Shown: positions 25,364-33,870 of the stretch, piece after piece
Layout: the number at the start of each line of letters is the position of its first letter
How positions within the stretch are numbered: the first letter of the stretch is position 1
NCBI RefSeq assembly: GCF_009910705.1
Contig: NZ_JAAAXJ010000004.1
Location: 124,001-188,000, forward strand
Reading direction: 5' to 3'
Source of the DNA: Microvirga arsenatis
GTDB taxonomy: Bacteria; Pseudomonadota; Alphaproteobacteria; Rhizobiales; Beijerinckiaceae
Length of the DNA stretch: 64,000 nucleotides
The notes under the pieces: model-generated
Databases searched by the model: none
What the model was told of the DNA's origin: nothing
What the model saw: only the letters and a program-made list of their open reading frames with translations
Made by a program: the position numbers and the translations under genes

Positions 25364-26541
25364 ACCCGCTTCGGCCCCATCGTACGCAAGCTCAGCGTCA
25401 GGGCGACGAGAGCGCAGAAGAAGATGGCGCTTACCATGGACAGGGACGTGCCGTTGTAGAGCGCGCTGACGAGAACGATGATCGCGGCGCCCGTGCCGAG
25501 CTGAAGCGTTCCCATCAGGGCCGAAGCCGTGCCGGCAACGGAACCATGCTCCTCCAGCGCGAGCACCGCCGTCGAGGGAATGACGAAGCCGAGGCAGCCG
25601 AAGGACACGAACAGAAGGCCCCAGAGGACGAAGGCGCTGTCGACGCCGAGCACCGTGAGCAGGAAGAGCATCGTCACCAGGGCGGCAAAGCAGGAAATCG
25701 CCGTGCGCACCACCCGCTCGGCGCCGAAGCGGCGCATGAGGGTGCTGTTGAACTGGGCGCTGCCGATGAAGGCGATGGCGTTCGACGCGAAGATCATGCT
25801 GTAGGTCGAGGGCGCCATGCCGAAATGCTCGATGAAGATGACGGAAGAGCCGGCGAGATAGGCGAAGAAGCTCGCCTGGCTGAAGCCGCCGATGAAGGCG
25901 AGGCCGAGGAAGCGCCGGTCCTTGAGCAGGTGCCCATAGGTCCTGAACGCCTCGGCGACGCCTCCCCTGTTCCGGTCCGGTTTGTGGGTCTCCGGCAGGA
26001 GGAAAAGCACGACGGCAAGGCCGCCGAGGCCGATCACGGCAATGGCCCAGAAGATGGCGCGCCAGCTGAAGAAGGCGGTCAGGGCGCTCCCGGCCAGGGG
26101 CGCCAGGATCGGGGAGACGCTGAACACCAGCATGCTGGTCGCCATCAGGCGGGCCGCCTCGTGCCCGGTATGCAGGTCGCGGATGATGGCTCTTGGAATG
26201 ACCATCGCGGCGCAGGAGCCCACGCCCTGCAGGAAGCGGAGCGCAATGAGGGTCTCGGCATTGGGCGCGAAGCTGCAACCCACTCCTGCCAGCACGAACA
26301 GACTCAGCCCCGCATAGAGGGGCGGCTTGCGCCCGAATCGGTCGGAGAGCGGTCCATAGATGCTCTGGCAGAGCGCCACCGCCAGGAAGAAGCTCATCAG
26401 GCTCATCTGCACGGCGCTGACATCGACCTGAAACTCCCTCGCCATCGCCGGGAAGGCGGGCAGGTACATGTCGATGGCAAAGGGCCCCACGGCGGAGAGC
26501 ATGCCGAGAACGAGCGCGTTGCGCATGAAGGCGGACTTCAT
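25354..26541 (-). CDS. Bcr/CflA-type multidrug MFS transporter
   Basis: This 395-aa inner-membrane protein has about 12 hydrophobic helices and the DHA1 motifs of the Bcr/CflA subfamily: GPFAIDMYLPAFPAMAREFQ in TM1, QSIYGPLSDRFGRKPPLYAG in the first loop and FLQGVGSCAAMVIPRAIIRDL. It should export small hydrophilic compounds or drugs by proton antiport. The ATG at 26541 starts the conserved protein; the frame opens further upstream to 26655 but that part has no homology-like sequence. It is convergent with and overlaps the LysR gene. Substrate unknown. Confidence 0.9.
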   Translation of the reverse strand: MKSAFMRNALVLGMLSAVGPFAIDMYLPAFPAMAREFQVDVSAVQMSLMSFFLAVALCQSIYGPLSDRFGRKPPLYAGLSLFVLAGVGCSFAPNAETLIALRFLQGVGSCAAMVIPRAIIRDLHTGHEAARLMATSMLVFSVSPILAPLAGSALTAFFSWRAIFWAIAVIGLGGLAVVLFLLPETHKPDRNRGGVAEAFRTYGHLLKDRRFLGLAFIGGFSQASFFAYLAGSSVIFIEHFGMAPSTYSMIFASNAIAFIGSAQFNSTLMRRFGAERVVRTAISCFAALVTMLFLLTVLGVDSAFVLWGLLFVSFGCLGFVIPSTAVLALEEHGSVAGTASALMGTLQLGTGAAIIVLVSALYNGTSLSMVSAIFFCALVALTLSLRTMGPKRVYP

Positions 26542-26757
26542 CGGGGACAGCTTTCTTGAGCCCGGCCACGCGCCGGCACGACGCCCGAACACCGGGATGA
26601 ACAGACGGAGAATGCAGGGAACCATCGGACGATCCCGCAGGATCGCAGGCACCAAAGCGCGCCTGGGCCGTTTGTATGCCCTCTGGCGGACGGGTCAAGA
26701 CAACCGGCCGCGCACGAGCGGATTATAGTCCGGGCAGCGGGCGCTGGTTACCCTTCG

Positions 26758-26785
26758 TTAACCATGCCTGGTCATAGATGGTTAA
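26758..26785 (+). promoter_or_regulatory. Inverted repeat upstream of bcsN
   Basis: TTAACCAT (26758-26765) and ATGGTTAA (26778-26785) form perfect 8-bp arms with a 12-nt spacer, about 100 bases before the chosen bcsN start. The AT-rich arms in a GC-rich region make a regulator site plausible. Confidence 0.45.
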
Positions 26786-26882
26786 ACATCCAGCCGAACG
26801 GGCCGATCCGCCATGGGGCGCTTTCCCACGGGCGAGGCCGTCCCTCGCCGGCCTACCTGGCCCCCAGAGCGTCACGGTCTCC

Positions 26883-27848
26883 ATGCTTGCTTCGCTGCCA
26901 CAGAACCGGATCAGCTTCGGCCGAAAGGCGACCGAAGCCTGCACCGCTTTGGGCTGGCGGCAAGGAAGCGGCCTCCGAAGAGCGCTCAATCTGGTCGCCG
27001 CAACCGTGGTTCTGATGGGCGCCTCGGCCTGCGCGGGCCCGTCGAGCCTGGACTATGCCACCCTGATGGCCGAGGTCCCGGCTACCCGGGCCATCATCGT
27101 GCCGCCTCCGGGCGGGCCGTCGGTCGTTGCCGTGCTGCAGCAGACCTACCAGAACGGGATCTCCCAGGAGATCGCCCTGTCCACGGCCTCCCTGACGACG
27201 GGGCAGAACGCCTTTTACGTGAGCCTGCTCAACAACGCCGCGAGCAACCCGGAAATCCCCGAGACCCTGTCGTTGCCCCCGCTCACCCCCGACAGGATCG
27301 AAAGGGAGATGGAGGAGCGCCTTCCCGGGGTCGAGATGCGCACCTCCCTCGTCTATGCGCAGAACAAGTTCGGCCCCTTCGGCTTTGCCACGGGACGCTC
27401 GGCGACGGGCGACCTGTGTCTCTACGCCTGGCAGCAGATCGAGCCCGGCGAACCGGCCCTGCTGGTGCCGGGCGGCGCCATCTCGGTTCGCCTGCGCCTG
27501 TGCGATGCGGATGCCACGGTCAATCAGCTGCTGCGGGTCTTCTACGGCTACACGATCGCAGCCTATTACCGCCAGGAGACCTGGAACCCCTACGGCAGGC
27601 CTCCCTCGCCGCCGCCCCAATTCGGCGAGATCGACGCGCCCATGTATCCGCTGGGCCTCGACGGCAATGGAACCGTGGTGCGCCGGCAGACCGTCATCAC
27701 GCAGCCACGCAGGGCCACTCCCTCGGAGGAGGCTCCGCGCCGTCCGATCGACAAGGATACCGTTCTGCCGGGGGTTCCGGCACCTTCGGCCCCCGAGGCT
27801 GCTCCACCCAGCGGCTATCCTACGGTGCCGGCGCCACCAACCCAGTAA
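26883..27848 (+). CDS. bcsN: Cellulose biosynthesis protein BcsN
   Basis: BcsN-family proteins accompany bcs operons of Hyphomicrobiales and are thought to act in the periplasm or envelope; their exact role is unknown. This 321-aa protein has a hydrophobic N-terminal segment ending LMGASACAGPSS (about residues 22-33), a lipobox-like site, so it is likely a lipoprotein. It continues with VPATRAIIVPPPGGPSVVAVLQQTYQNG and a Pro-rich tail. The in-frame ATG at 26778 would add 35 residues unlike a signal peptide, so 26883 was chosen. It precedes bcsA by 164 bases on the same strand. Confidence 0.8.
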   Translation: MLASLPQNRISFGRKATEACTALGWRQGSGLRRALNLVAATVVLMGASACAGPSSLDYATLMAEVPATRAIIVPPPGGPSVVAVLQQTYQNGISQEIALSTASLTTGQNAFYVSLLNNAASNPEIPETLSLPPLTPDRIEREMEERLPGVEMRTSLVYAQNKFGPFGFATGRSATGDLCLYAWQQIEPGEPALLVPGGAISVRLRLCDADATVNQLLRVFYGYTIAAYYRQETWNPYGRPPSPPPQFGEIDAPMYPLGLDGNGTVVRRQTVITQPRRATPSEEAPRRPIDKDTVLPGVPAPSAPEAAPPSGYPTVPAPPTQ

Positions 27849-27899
27849 TGGCCAAGTTTAAGCCCATTTCTGTTACTTAGTTTCATAGCATTGCATTTA

Positions 27900-27920
27900 C
27901 TAATGTGACATTAGGCCTAA
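27900..27920 (+). promoter_or_regulatory. Overlapping palindromes in the bcsA promoter region
   Basis: CTAATGT-G-ACATTAG (27900-27914) is a perfect 7-1-7 palindrome and overlaps the 10-bp palindrome TTAGGCCTAA (27911-27920). They lie in an AT-rich 164-base spacer about 100 bases before bcsA, suggesting a separate regulated promoter for bcsA. Confidence 0.5.
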
Positions 27921-28012
27921 GCAACACTATCGATATATTAATAGACCTCGGCTAACCCTTGCACTAAAGCGGGCCGTATTCCGCAAAACCTTGAAGCCGA
28001 GAGCCAGGACAG

Positions 28013-30208
28013 ATGCGAGCAGGTCTTATCGTGGCCTTTTGGGCTGTGGCGGCGATCCTGATCGTCTCGCTGGTCGCTCTGCCCATCAGCCTCCAGGCTC
28101 ACCTCGTGGCAGGCCTCACCGTCGTGGCCTGCATGATCATCCTCAAGTTCTTCCGCGCCCGGGGCGTCTGGCGGCTGATCGCCCTGGCGCTCGGCACCGC
28201 CATCGTCCTGCGCTACGTCTTCTGGCGAACCACCAGCACCATCCCGCCGATCACCGAGGTCGCCAACTTCATCCCGGGCTTTCTGCTGTACCTCGCCGAG
28301 ATGTACAGCGTCATGATGCTGTTCCTGAGCCTGTTCGTGGTGTCGAGCCCCCTGGGCTCGCGGAAGGCGCCCCAGGTGGACCCGCACAACCTACCGACCG
28401 TCGACGTCTTCGTGCCGAGCTACAACGAGAGCGCCGAGCTCCTGGCCACCACGCTGGCAGCCGCGAAGGCCATGACCTATCCGGCGGACAGGCTGACGGT
28501 CTGGCTTCTGGACGACGGCGGCACGGACGAGAAGTGCAACTCCCTCAACCCCATCACGGCCCAGCAGGCGCGCGAACGGCGCGCGGAGTTGCAGGCGCTG
28601 TGCGCCTCCCTCGAGGTCCGCTACCTGACCCGCGCCCGCAACCTTCACGCCAAGGCGGGCAACCTGAACAACGGCCTCGAGCATTCGACCGGCGACCTCG
28701 TCGCCGTCTTCGACGCGGATCACGCGCCGGCCCGGAACTTCCTCGCCGAGACGGTCGGGTACTTCATCACGGACAAGAACCTGTTTCTGGTCCAGACGCC
28801 TCACTTCTTCATCAACCCCGATCCCCTCGAGCGCAATCTCGGCACGTTCCACACCATGCCGTCGGAGAACGAGATGTTCTACGGCGTCATCCAGCGCGGC
28901 CTCGACAAGTGGAACGCAGCCTTCTTCTGCGGCTCGGCGGCCGTGCTCCGGCGCGAAGCCCTGCAGGAAACCAACGGCTTCAGCGGCATCAGCATCACCG
29001 AGGACTGCGAAACCGCCCTGGAGCTGCATTCGCGCGGCTGGACGAGCGTCTACGTGGACAAGCCCCTGATCGCCGGTCTGCAGCCCGACAGCTTTGCCAG
29101 CTTCATCGGCCAGCGCTCCCGCTGGGCGCAAGGAATGATGCAGATCCTGCGCTACAAGTTTCCGCCCCTGAAGCGGGGCCTGAAGCTGTCGCAGCGCCTG
29201 TGCTACATGTCCAGCACCCTGTTCTGGCTGTTCCCGTTCTCGCGGTTCTGCTTCCTCGTTTCGCCGCTGTGCTACCTGTTCTTCTCGCTGGAAATCTTCA
29301 CTGCATCGGGAGGCGAGTTCCTCGCCTATACCTTCACCTACATGATGGTGAACTTCATGATGCAGAACTACCTGTTCGGCCGCTACCGCTGGCCGTGGAT
29401 CTCGGATCTCTACGAGTACATCCAGACCCTCTACCTGCTGCCCGCGATCCTGTCCGTGATCGCCAACCCGAGCAAGCCGACCTTCAGGGTCACGTCGAAG
29501 AACGAGACGATGGACCAGAGCCGGGTCTCGGAACTCGGCAAGCCTTACTTCATCATCTTCGGCATCCTGGTCCTCGGCGTCATCGCCACGGGCGTGCGCG
29601 TGTGGGCGGAGCCCTACAAGGCCGATCTCACCCTGGTCACCGGCGCCTGGAACATCCTCAACCTCATCATCGCGGGCTGCGCCCTGGGCGTGGTGTCCGA
29701 GCGCGCCACGCGGCGCCAGAGCCACCGGGTCCGCGTCGAGCGCCCCTGCCAGTTCCGTGTCGGCGACGAGGTCGTCGAAGCGGTGCTCAGGGACGTGTCG
29801 GTGGGCGGCGCAAGGCTGCACGTGCCGCCCTCGGCCGAACCGGGTCTGAAGAAGGGGGCTGCGGGCACCCTTTCCTTCCAGCCTTTCGCGAACCTTCCCA
29901 TCCAGCACCTGCCGGTGGAGATCCGGAAGGTGGGCATGGACGACGAGGGCCTGCTGCTCGGCTGCCGCTTCATGATCGAGAATCCCGAGCACCGGAAGAT
30001 GATCGCGGATCTGGTCTTCGCCAATGCGGACCAGTGGAGCGAATTCCAGAGGAACCGCCACTACGATATCGGCGTCCTGCGCGGGACGATCTGGTTCTTC
30101 ATGGTCGCCTTCTACCAGACCGGACGCGGGCTCTCCTACTTCTTCGGGCTGCAGCGGATCGGCAGTTCCCTGTCCCCGGCGCCCCCCGCCGCCGCGTCCG
30201 TCAAGTAG
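28013..30208 (+). CDS. bcsA: Cellulose synthase catalytic subunit (UDP-forming) with PilZ domain
   Basis: This inner-membrane family 2 glycosyltransferase polymerises UDP-glucose into beta-1,4-glucan and secretes it. The 731-aa protein has N-terminal TM helices, the GT domain with DDGG (167-170), DAD (235-237), TED (329-331) and QRSRW (367-371), further TM helices about 395-560, and a C-terminal PilZ domain starting RRQSHRVRVERP with DVSVGGARLHV, which binds cyclic di-GMP and relieves autoinhibition. All catalytic motifs are intact. It begins the core bcsA-bcsB-bcsZ operon. c-di-GMP dependence links it to whatever controls diguanylate cyclases, possibly the adjacent chemosensory operon. Confidence 0.96.
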   Translation: MRAGLIVAFWAVAAILIVSLVALPISLQAHLVAGLTVVACMIILKFFRARGVWRLIALALGTAIVLRYVFWRTTSTIPPITEVANFIPGFLLYLAEMYSVMMLFLSLFVVSSPLGSRKAPQVDPHNLPTVDVFVPSYNESAELLATTLAAAKAMTYPADRLTVWLLDDGGTDEKCNSLNPITAQQARERRAELQALCASLEVRYLTRARNLHAKAGNLNNGLEHSTGDLVAVFDADHAPARNFLAETVGYFITDKNLFLVQTPHFFINPDPLERNLGTFHTMPSENEMFYGVIQRGLDKWNAAFFCGSAAVLRREALQETNGFSGISITEDCETALELHSRGWTSVYVDKPLIAGLQPDSFASFIGQRSRWAQGMMQILRYKFPPLKRGLKLSQRLCYMSSTLFWLFPFSRFCFLVSPLCYLFFSLEIFTASGGEFLAYTFTYMMVNFMMQNYLFGRYRWPWISDLYEYIQTLYLLPAILSVIANPSKPTFRVTSKNETMDQSRVSELGKPYFIIFGILVLGVIATGVRVWAEPYKADLTLVTGAWNILNLIIAGCALGVVSERATRRQSHRVRVERPCQFRVGDEVVEAVLRDVSVGGARLHVPPSAEPGLKKGAAGTLSFQPFANLPIQHLPVEIRKVGMDDEGLLLGCRFMIENPEHRKMIADLVFANADQWSEFQRNRHYDIGVLRGTIWFFMVAFYQTGRGLSYFFGLQRIGSSLSPAPPAAASVK

Positions 30209-30217
30209 AGGTGCATC

Positions 30218-32776
30218 GTGCGTCGGGCTTCGATCCCCCTGCTGCTCGCCCTTGGCGCCCTGCATGCCCAGAGCGCCTTCGCCCAGGTCGCTCCCTTCAG
30301 CATGTCCCCGAGCGGGACGAGTGCGCCGACGACGCGAGCCTCGCCGACGACGGAGCCGCCGAAGCCGCCTTCGGCTCCGGCCGCGCCCCTCGATCTGCGT
30401 CAGCCCGGCACAGCACCTTCCCCCTCCGGCGCACCGCAATCCGCAGCACCGGGCGGCCCCTCCATGCCCTTCAGCATGGGCGCCCCGAAGCCGACTTCGG
30501 CCGCGCCCGCGGCTCCGTCGGGAGCCCCGGCATCGGCCAAGCCCTCAGGACCGGCCACGGCCGCGGCCGTGCGGAGCAATGTTCGGATCGAACGCCCGAT
30601 CCTGCCTTTCGAGTCGGTCCGGCTGGAGGGCGAGACGGATGCGCGGTCCTGGACCTTCCACCTCACACAGGACGAGGCCTCGAGCGGCGCCACCCTGTCG
30701 GTCGGTTACAAGAACGCGGTGGTGGTCATGCCCGAGGGCTCGCGCCTGAGGATCGCCATCAACGGCGAATCCATCATCGACACGCCCATCTCCTCGCCCG
30801 GCGACATCAAGCGCGTGACGGCCTCTGTACGCCCCGGCCTCCTGCGTCCCGGGCAGAACATCATCCGCATGGAAGCCTTCCAGCGCCATCGGACCGACTG
30901 CACGATCAACGCCACCTACGAGCTCTGGACCGATGTGGATTCGGCCTCCACGAGGCTCACCTTCGCCGAGGGAGCGACCAAGACCCTGCGCAGCCTGGAC
31001 GATCTCCCGGCGGTGGGCATCGACCATGCGGGCATGACCACGATCCGCGTGGTGGCGCCCAAGATCTACCGCCCCGAGATCCGTGACCGCCTGCTGCGCC
31101 TCGTCCAGCTCGTCGCCCTGCGCGGGCGCTACGCGCATCCGGTGATCCAGGTGATGGAGTCCGATCCCGGCCCCTCCCCCGTCGGGACGATCAAGGTGGC
31201 GATGGGGCTGACCGGAGAGTTGCGCGGCCTGGTGCCGGGCGTGCCCGATGCGGCGTCACAGCAGCCCCTGACCATGATGATGCAGGAGCCGGGCTCGACC
31301 CTGCTGGTGACCGGACCGACCTGGCAGGACCTCGACACGGCCATCGGCATCGTGGGGGCCCATGCCGTCAACTCCCTCAACGTCGAGCGCGGGCTCATCG
31401 ACACCGCTTCCTGGCATTGGCCGGAGGTTCCGACCGCCTTCGGGCGCCAGTCGTTCCGTCTGGCCGACCTCGGCGTCGCAACGCAGGAGTTCTCCGGGCG
31501 CCGCCTGAAGGCCGGTTTCGCCATCAACCTCCCACCGGACTTCTATGCCACGGAATACGGCGAGGCGGTTCTTCACCTCGATGCGGCCTATACCGCCGCC
31601 GTCCGGCCGGGCAGCCATGTCAACGTCTTCGTCAACGGCATGATCAGCACGCGGATGACGATCACCGCCCAGGGCGACATCGTGCGCCGGCATACGATCA
31701 GGGTGCCGCTCAAGAACTTCAAGGCAGGGATCAACCGCATCACCCTTGAGGCTGCGCTGCTCACGGATGCGGATGAGCGCTGCGCGCCCGGCGAGACCCT
31801 CTCGGAGGCGAACCGCTTTGTGCTGTTCGACACCAGCACCCTCGAGTTCCCCGCCTACGGGCGGATCGGCCGCCTGCCGGATCTGGCCGTGCTCAGCGCC
31901 GGGCGCTTCCCCGACGACGAGATCCCGACGACCTTCGTCGTCGCGCGGCCCGACTCCCTGAACTACTCCGCCGCGGGCACGCTTCTCGCCCGCATGGCGC
32001 GCACCGCCGGCACCCCCGTGCGGGCGCAGTTCGCCAACGCGGCCTCCGCGAACGACGAGTCCGTTCTCTTCATCGGCGCGGTCGACCAGATCCCCGCGGG
32101 GATGCTCAACCGGGTGAGGGTGTCCGAGCACCTGCGCATGATCTGGCCCTCGACACCCGTCGCGGGGGACAAGGGCGCGCAGCAGGTCGCCAACGCCGCC
32201 TTCAGCCTTCCCTTGGCCCAGGCGGCTCCGGATCGGATGGCCGCCGCCTCGACCGACGAGGTGCGCAAGCGCTGGGCCGACACGTTCCAGCGGCAGGGGC
32301 TTCTGCAGCAGATCGCGGGGGCCGTGCAGGATTGGATGGAAAAAACCTTCAGCCTCTCGCTGTCATCCCTGTCGCTGGAGGAGCGTGTCGACGCGCCGTA
32401 CGAGCCGCCGCAGCGCTCCTCCCTGCTCATGGCGCAGAGCCGGACGGAGACCTCCGGCGCCTGGACTCTGGTGACGGCCCGCACGGACCGGGCTCTTGCC
32501 GAAGAGATGGCCCGCCTCGCCGATCCGCTCCTGTGGTCCCAGGTGGCCGGACGCGCCATCGCGCTCGATCCGCGCGAGACGAAGCTGCAGATCGAGCCGA
32601 TCAACGACTACCGCTTCGTCCAGACCCAGCCTTTCTCCCTGGGCAACTGGCGCCTGGTGGCCGCCAACTGGATGTCGGCCAACATCCTGCAATATGCCCT
32701 TGTGATGCTCGCGTGCTGCGCGTTCCTCGGCGTGGCGACCTATCTTCTCCTGAGCCGGCTGGGACGCCGGTCATGA
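30218..32776 (+). CDS. bcsB: Cellulose synthase periplasmic subunit BcsB
   Basis: BcsB guides the growing glucan across the periplasm and is anchored beside BcsA. This 852-aa protein starts at a GTG with AGAGG six bases before it, has a signal peptide (ASIPLLLALGALHAQSAFAQ), a Pro/Ser/Ala-rich linker of about 80 residues, paired carbohydrate-binding-like and flavodoxin-like domains (FHLTQDEASSGATLSVGY, IRMEAFQRHRTDCT) and a C-terminal TM helix (ILQYALVMLACCAFLGVATYLLL) that packs on BcsA. The linker after the signal peptide is longer than I expect for the family. The stop overlaps the bcsZ start (ATGA). Confidence 0.94.
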   Translation: MRRASIPLLLALGALHAQSAFAQVAPFSMSPSGTSAPTTRASPTTEPPKPPSAPAAPLDLRQPGTAPSPSGAPQSAAPGGPSMPFSMGAPKPTSAAPAAPSGAPASAKPSGPATAAAVRSNVRIERPILPFESVRLEGETDARSWTFHLTQDEASSGATLSVGYKNAVVVMPEGSRLRIAINGESIIDTPISSPGDIKRVTASVRPGLLRPGQNIIRMEAFQRHRTDCTINATYELWTDVDSASTRLTFAEGATKTLRSLDDLPAVGIDHAGMTTIRVVAPKIYRPEIRDRLLRLVQLVALRGRYAHPVIQVMESDPGPSPVGTIKVAMGLTGELRGLVPGVPDAASQQPLTMMMQEPGSTLLVTGPTWQDLDTAIGIVGAHAVNSLNVERGLIDTASWHWPEVPTAFGRQSFRLADLGVATQEFSGRRLKAGFAINLPPDFYATEYGEAVLHLDAAYTAAVRPGSHVNVFVNGMISTRMTITAQGDIVRRHTIRVPLKNFKAGINRITLEAALLTDADERCAPGETLSEANRFVLFDTSTLEFPAYGRIGRLPDLAVLSAGRFPDDEIPTTFVVARPDSLNYSAAGTLLARMARTAGTPVRAQFANAASANDESVLFIGAVDQIPAGMLNRVRVSEHLRMIWPSTPVAGDKGAQQVANAAFSLPLAQAAPDRMAAASTDEVRKRWADTFQRQGLLQQIAGAVQDWMEKTFSLSLSSLSLEERVDAPYEPPQRSSLLMAQSRTETSGAWTLVTARTDRALAEEMARLADPLLWSQVAGRAIALDPRETKLQIEPINDYRFVQTQPFSLGNWRLVAANWMSANILQYALVMLACCAFLGVATYLLLSRLGRRS

Positions 32777-33870
32777 GGGCCCGCCTGCCGCAATCCGCAC
32801 GGTTCCTGCCATGGCTCGTCTCGGCCCTCCTGCTGTGGACCGGATCGATGGCGGCATCCCAAACCCTCTCGGTGCAGCCGCTCAGAGTCATCGGGAGCCT
32901 CCCCGCGACCGATTGGGAAGCCTATCGCTTCCGCTTCGTGGAGGACAACGGGCGGGTGGTCGACACGGCCAACGGCCAGATCAGCCACAGCGAGGGGCAG
33001 GGCTACGGACTGCTTCTCGCCCTCGCCGCGGCGGACCGGCGCTCCTTCGAGCAGATCTGGAACTTCACCTTCACCGAGCTTCTCATCCGCGACGATGGTC
33101 TTGCCGCATGGAAATGGGATCCGAACGGCAAGCCGCGGGTCACCGACCGCAACAACGCCACCGACGGCGACATCCTGATCGCCTATGCCCTGGCAAAGGC
33201 GGGCAGCGCCTGGCAGGAACCGCGCTACACGAAAGCCGCACAGAACCTCGCCCGGGCGATCGGGAAGAGCACCTTCGCCCGCAGCGGACGCTCCCTCGTC
33301 CTGCTGCCGGGCGCGCAGGGCTTCGGCTCCGGCGAACGCCCGGACGGCCCGGTCGTCAACCTGTCCTACTGGGTTTTCGAAGCCTTCCCCGTGCTCGCGG
33401 CTCTCGCGCCCGAGTACGAATGGGACCGGGTCTGGCGCGACGGCGTGCTGCTGCTCCAGCAGGCCACCTCGGGCCGCATCCGCCTTCCGGCCGATTGGAT
33501 CTCCCTCGAGAACGGGCTGCAGCCCAAGCCAGCCGACGGCTTCCCTCCGGAGTTCGGTTACAACTCCTTAAGGATACCTCTTTACCTGTTGAGGGCAGGA
33601 ATGACGGATCTGGAGTGGCTGAGAGCCCTCAAGCAGCGCTGGTCTGCCGAAAGCGAAGGGGTAGCCGTGGTCAACGTGGTCACCGGACAGGTTCGGGAGC
33701 GGCTGAACGACCGAGGCTACGGCATCCTGCCTGCGGCCCTGGCCTGTGCCCTCGAGGGAACGCCGGTTCCCGCGCCGCTGAGGGCCTTCGAGCCTGGCCA
33801 CTACTATCCGTCCACGCTGCATCTCCTGGCGAAATCCTTGTTGGGTGAAAAATATCCGCAATGCGTCTAG
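32773..33870 (+). CDS. bcsZ: Periplasmic endo-beta-1,4-glucanase (cellulase, GH8)
   Basis: BcsZ is a glycoside hydrolase family 8 endoglucanase that trims cellulose during secretion. The 365-aa protein has a signal peptide (about 1-29, ending MAASQT) and the GH8 motifs GQISHSEGQGYGLLLAL (general acid Glu), WNFTFTELLIRDDGLAAWKW and NNATDGDILIAYALAKAG (base Asp region). The upstream frame is open inside bcsB, but the ATG at 32773 overlapping the bcsB stop is the evident start by coupling and signal peptide. It is followed by the TPR gene with a 10-base overlap. Confidence 0.94.
   Translation: MRARLPQSARFLPWLVSALLLWTGSMAASQTLSVQPLRVIGSLPATDWEAYRFRFVEDNGRVVDTANGQISHSEGQGYGLLLALAAADRRSFEQIWNFTFTELLIRDDGLAAWKWDPNGKPRVTDRNNATDGDILIAYALAKAGSAWQEPRYTKAAQNLARAIGKSTFARSGRSLVLLPGAQGFGSGERPDGPVVNLSYWVFEAFPVLAALAPEYEWDRVWRDGVLLLQQATSGRIRLPADWISLENGLQPKPADGFPPEFGYNSLRIPLYLLRAGMTDLEWLRALKQRWSAESEGVAVVNVVTGQVRERLNDRGYGILPAALACALEGTPVPAPLRAFEPGHYYPSTLHLLAKSLLGEKYPQCV

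Noticed and set aside
32332-32772. bcsZ extended upstream through the 3' end of bcsB
   Set aside because: The signal peptide and the ATGA coupling place the start at 32773.
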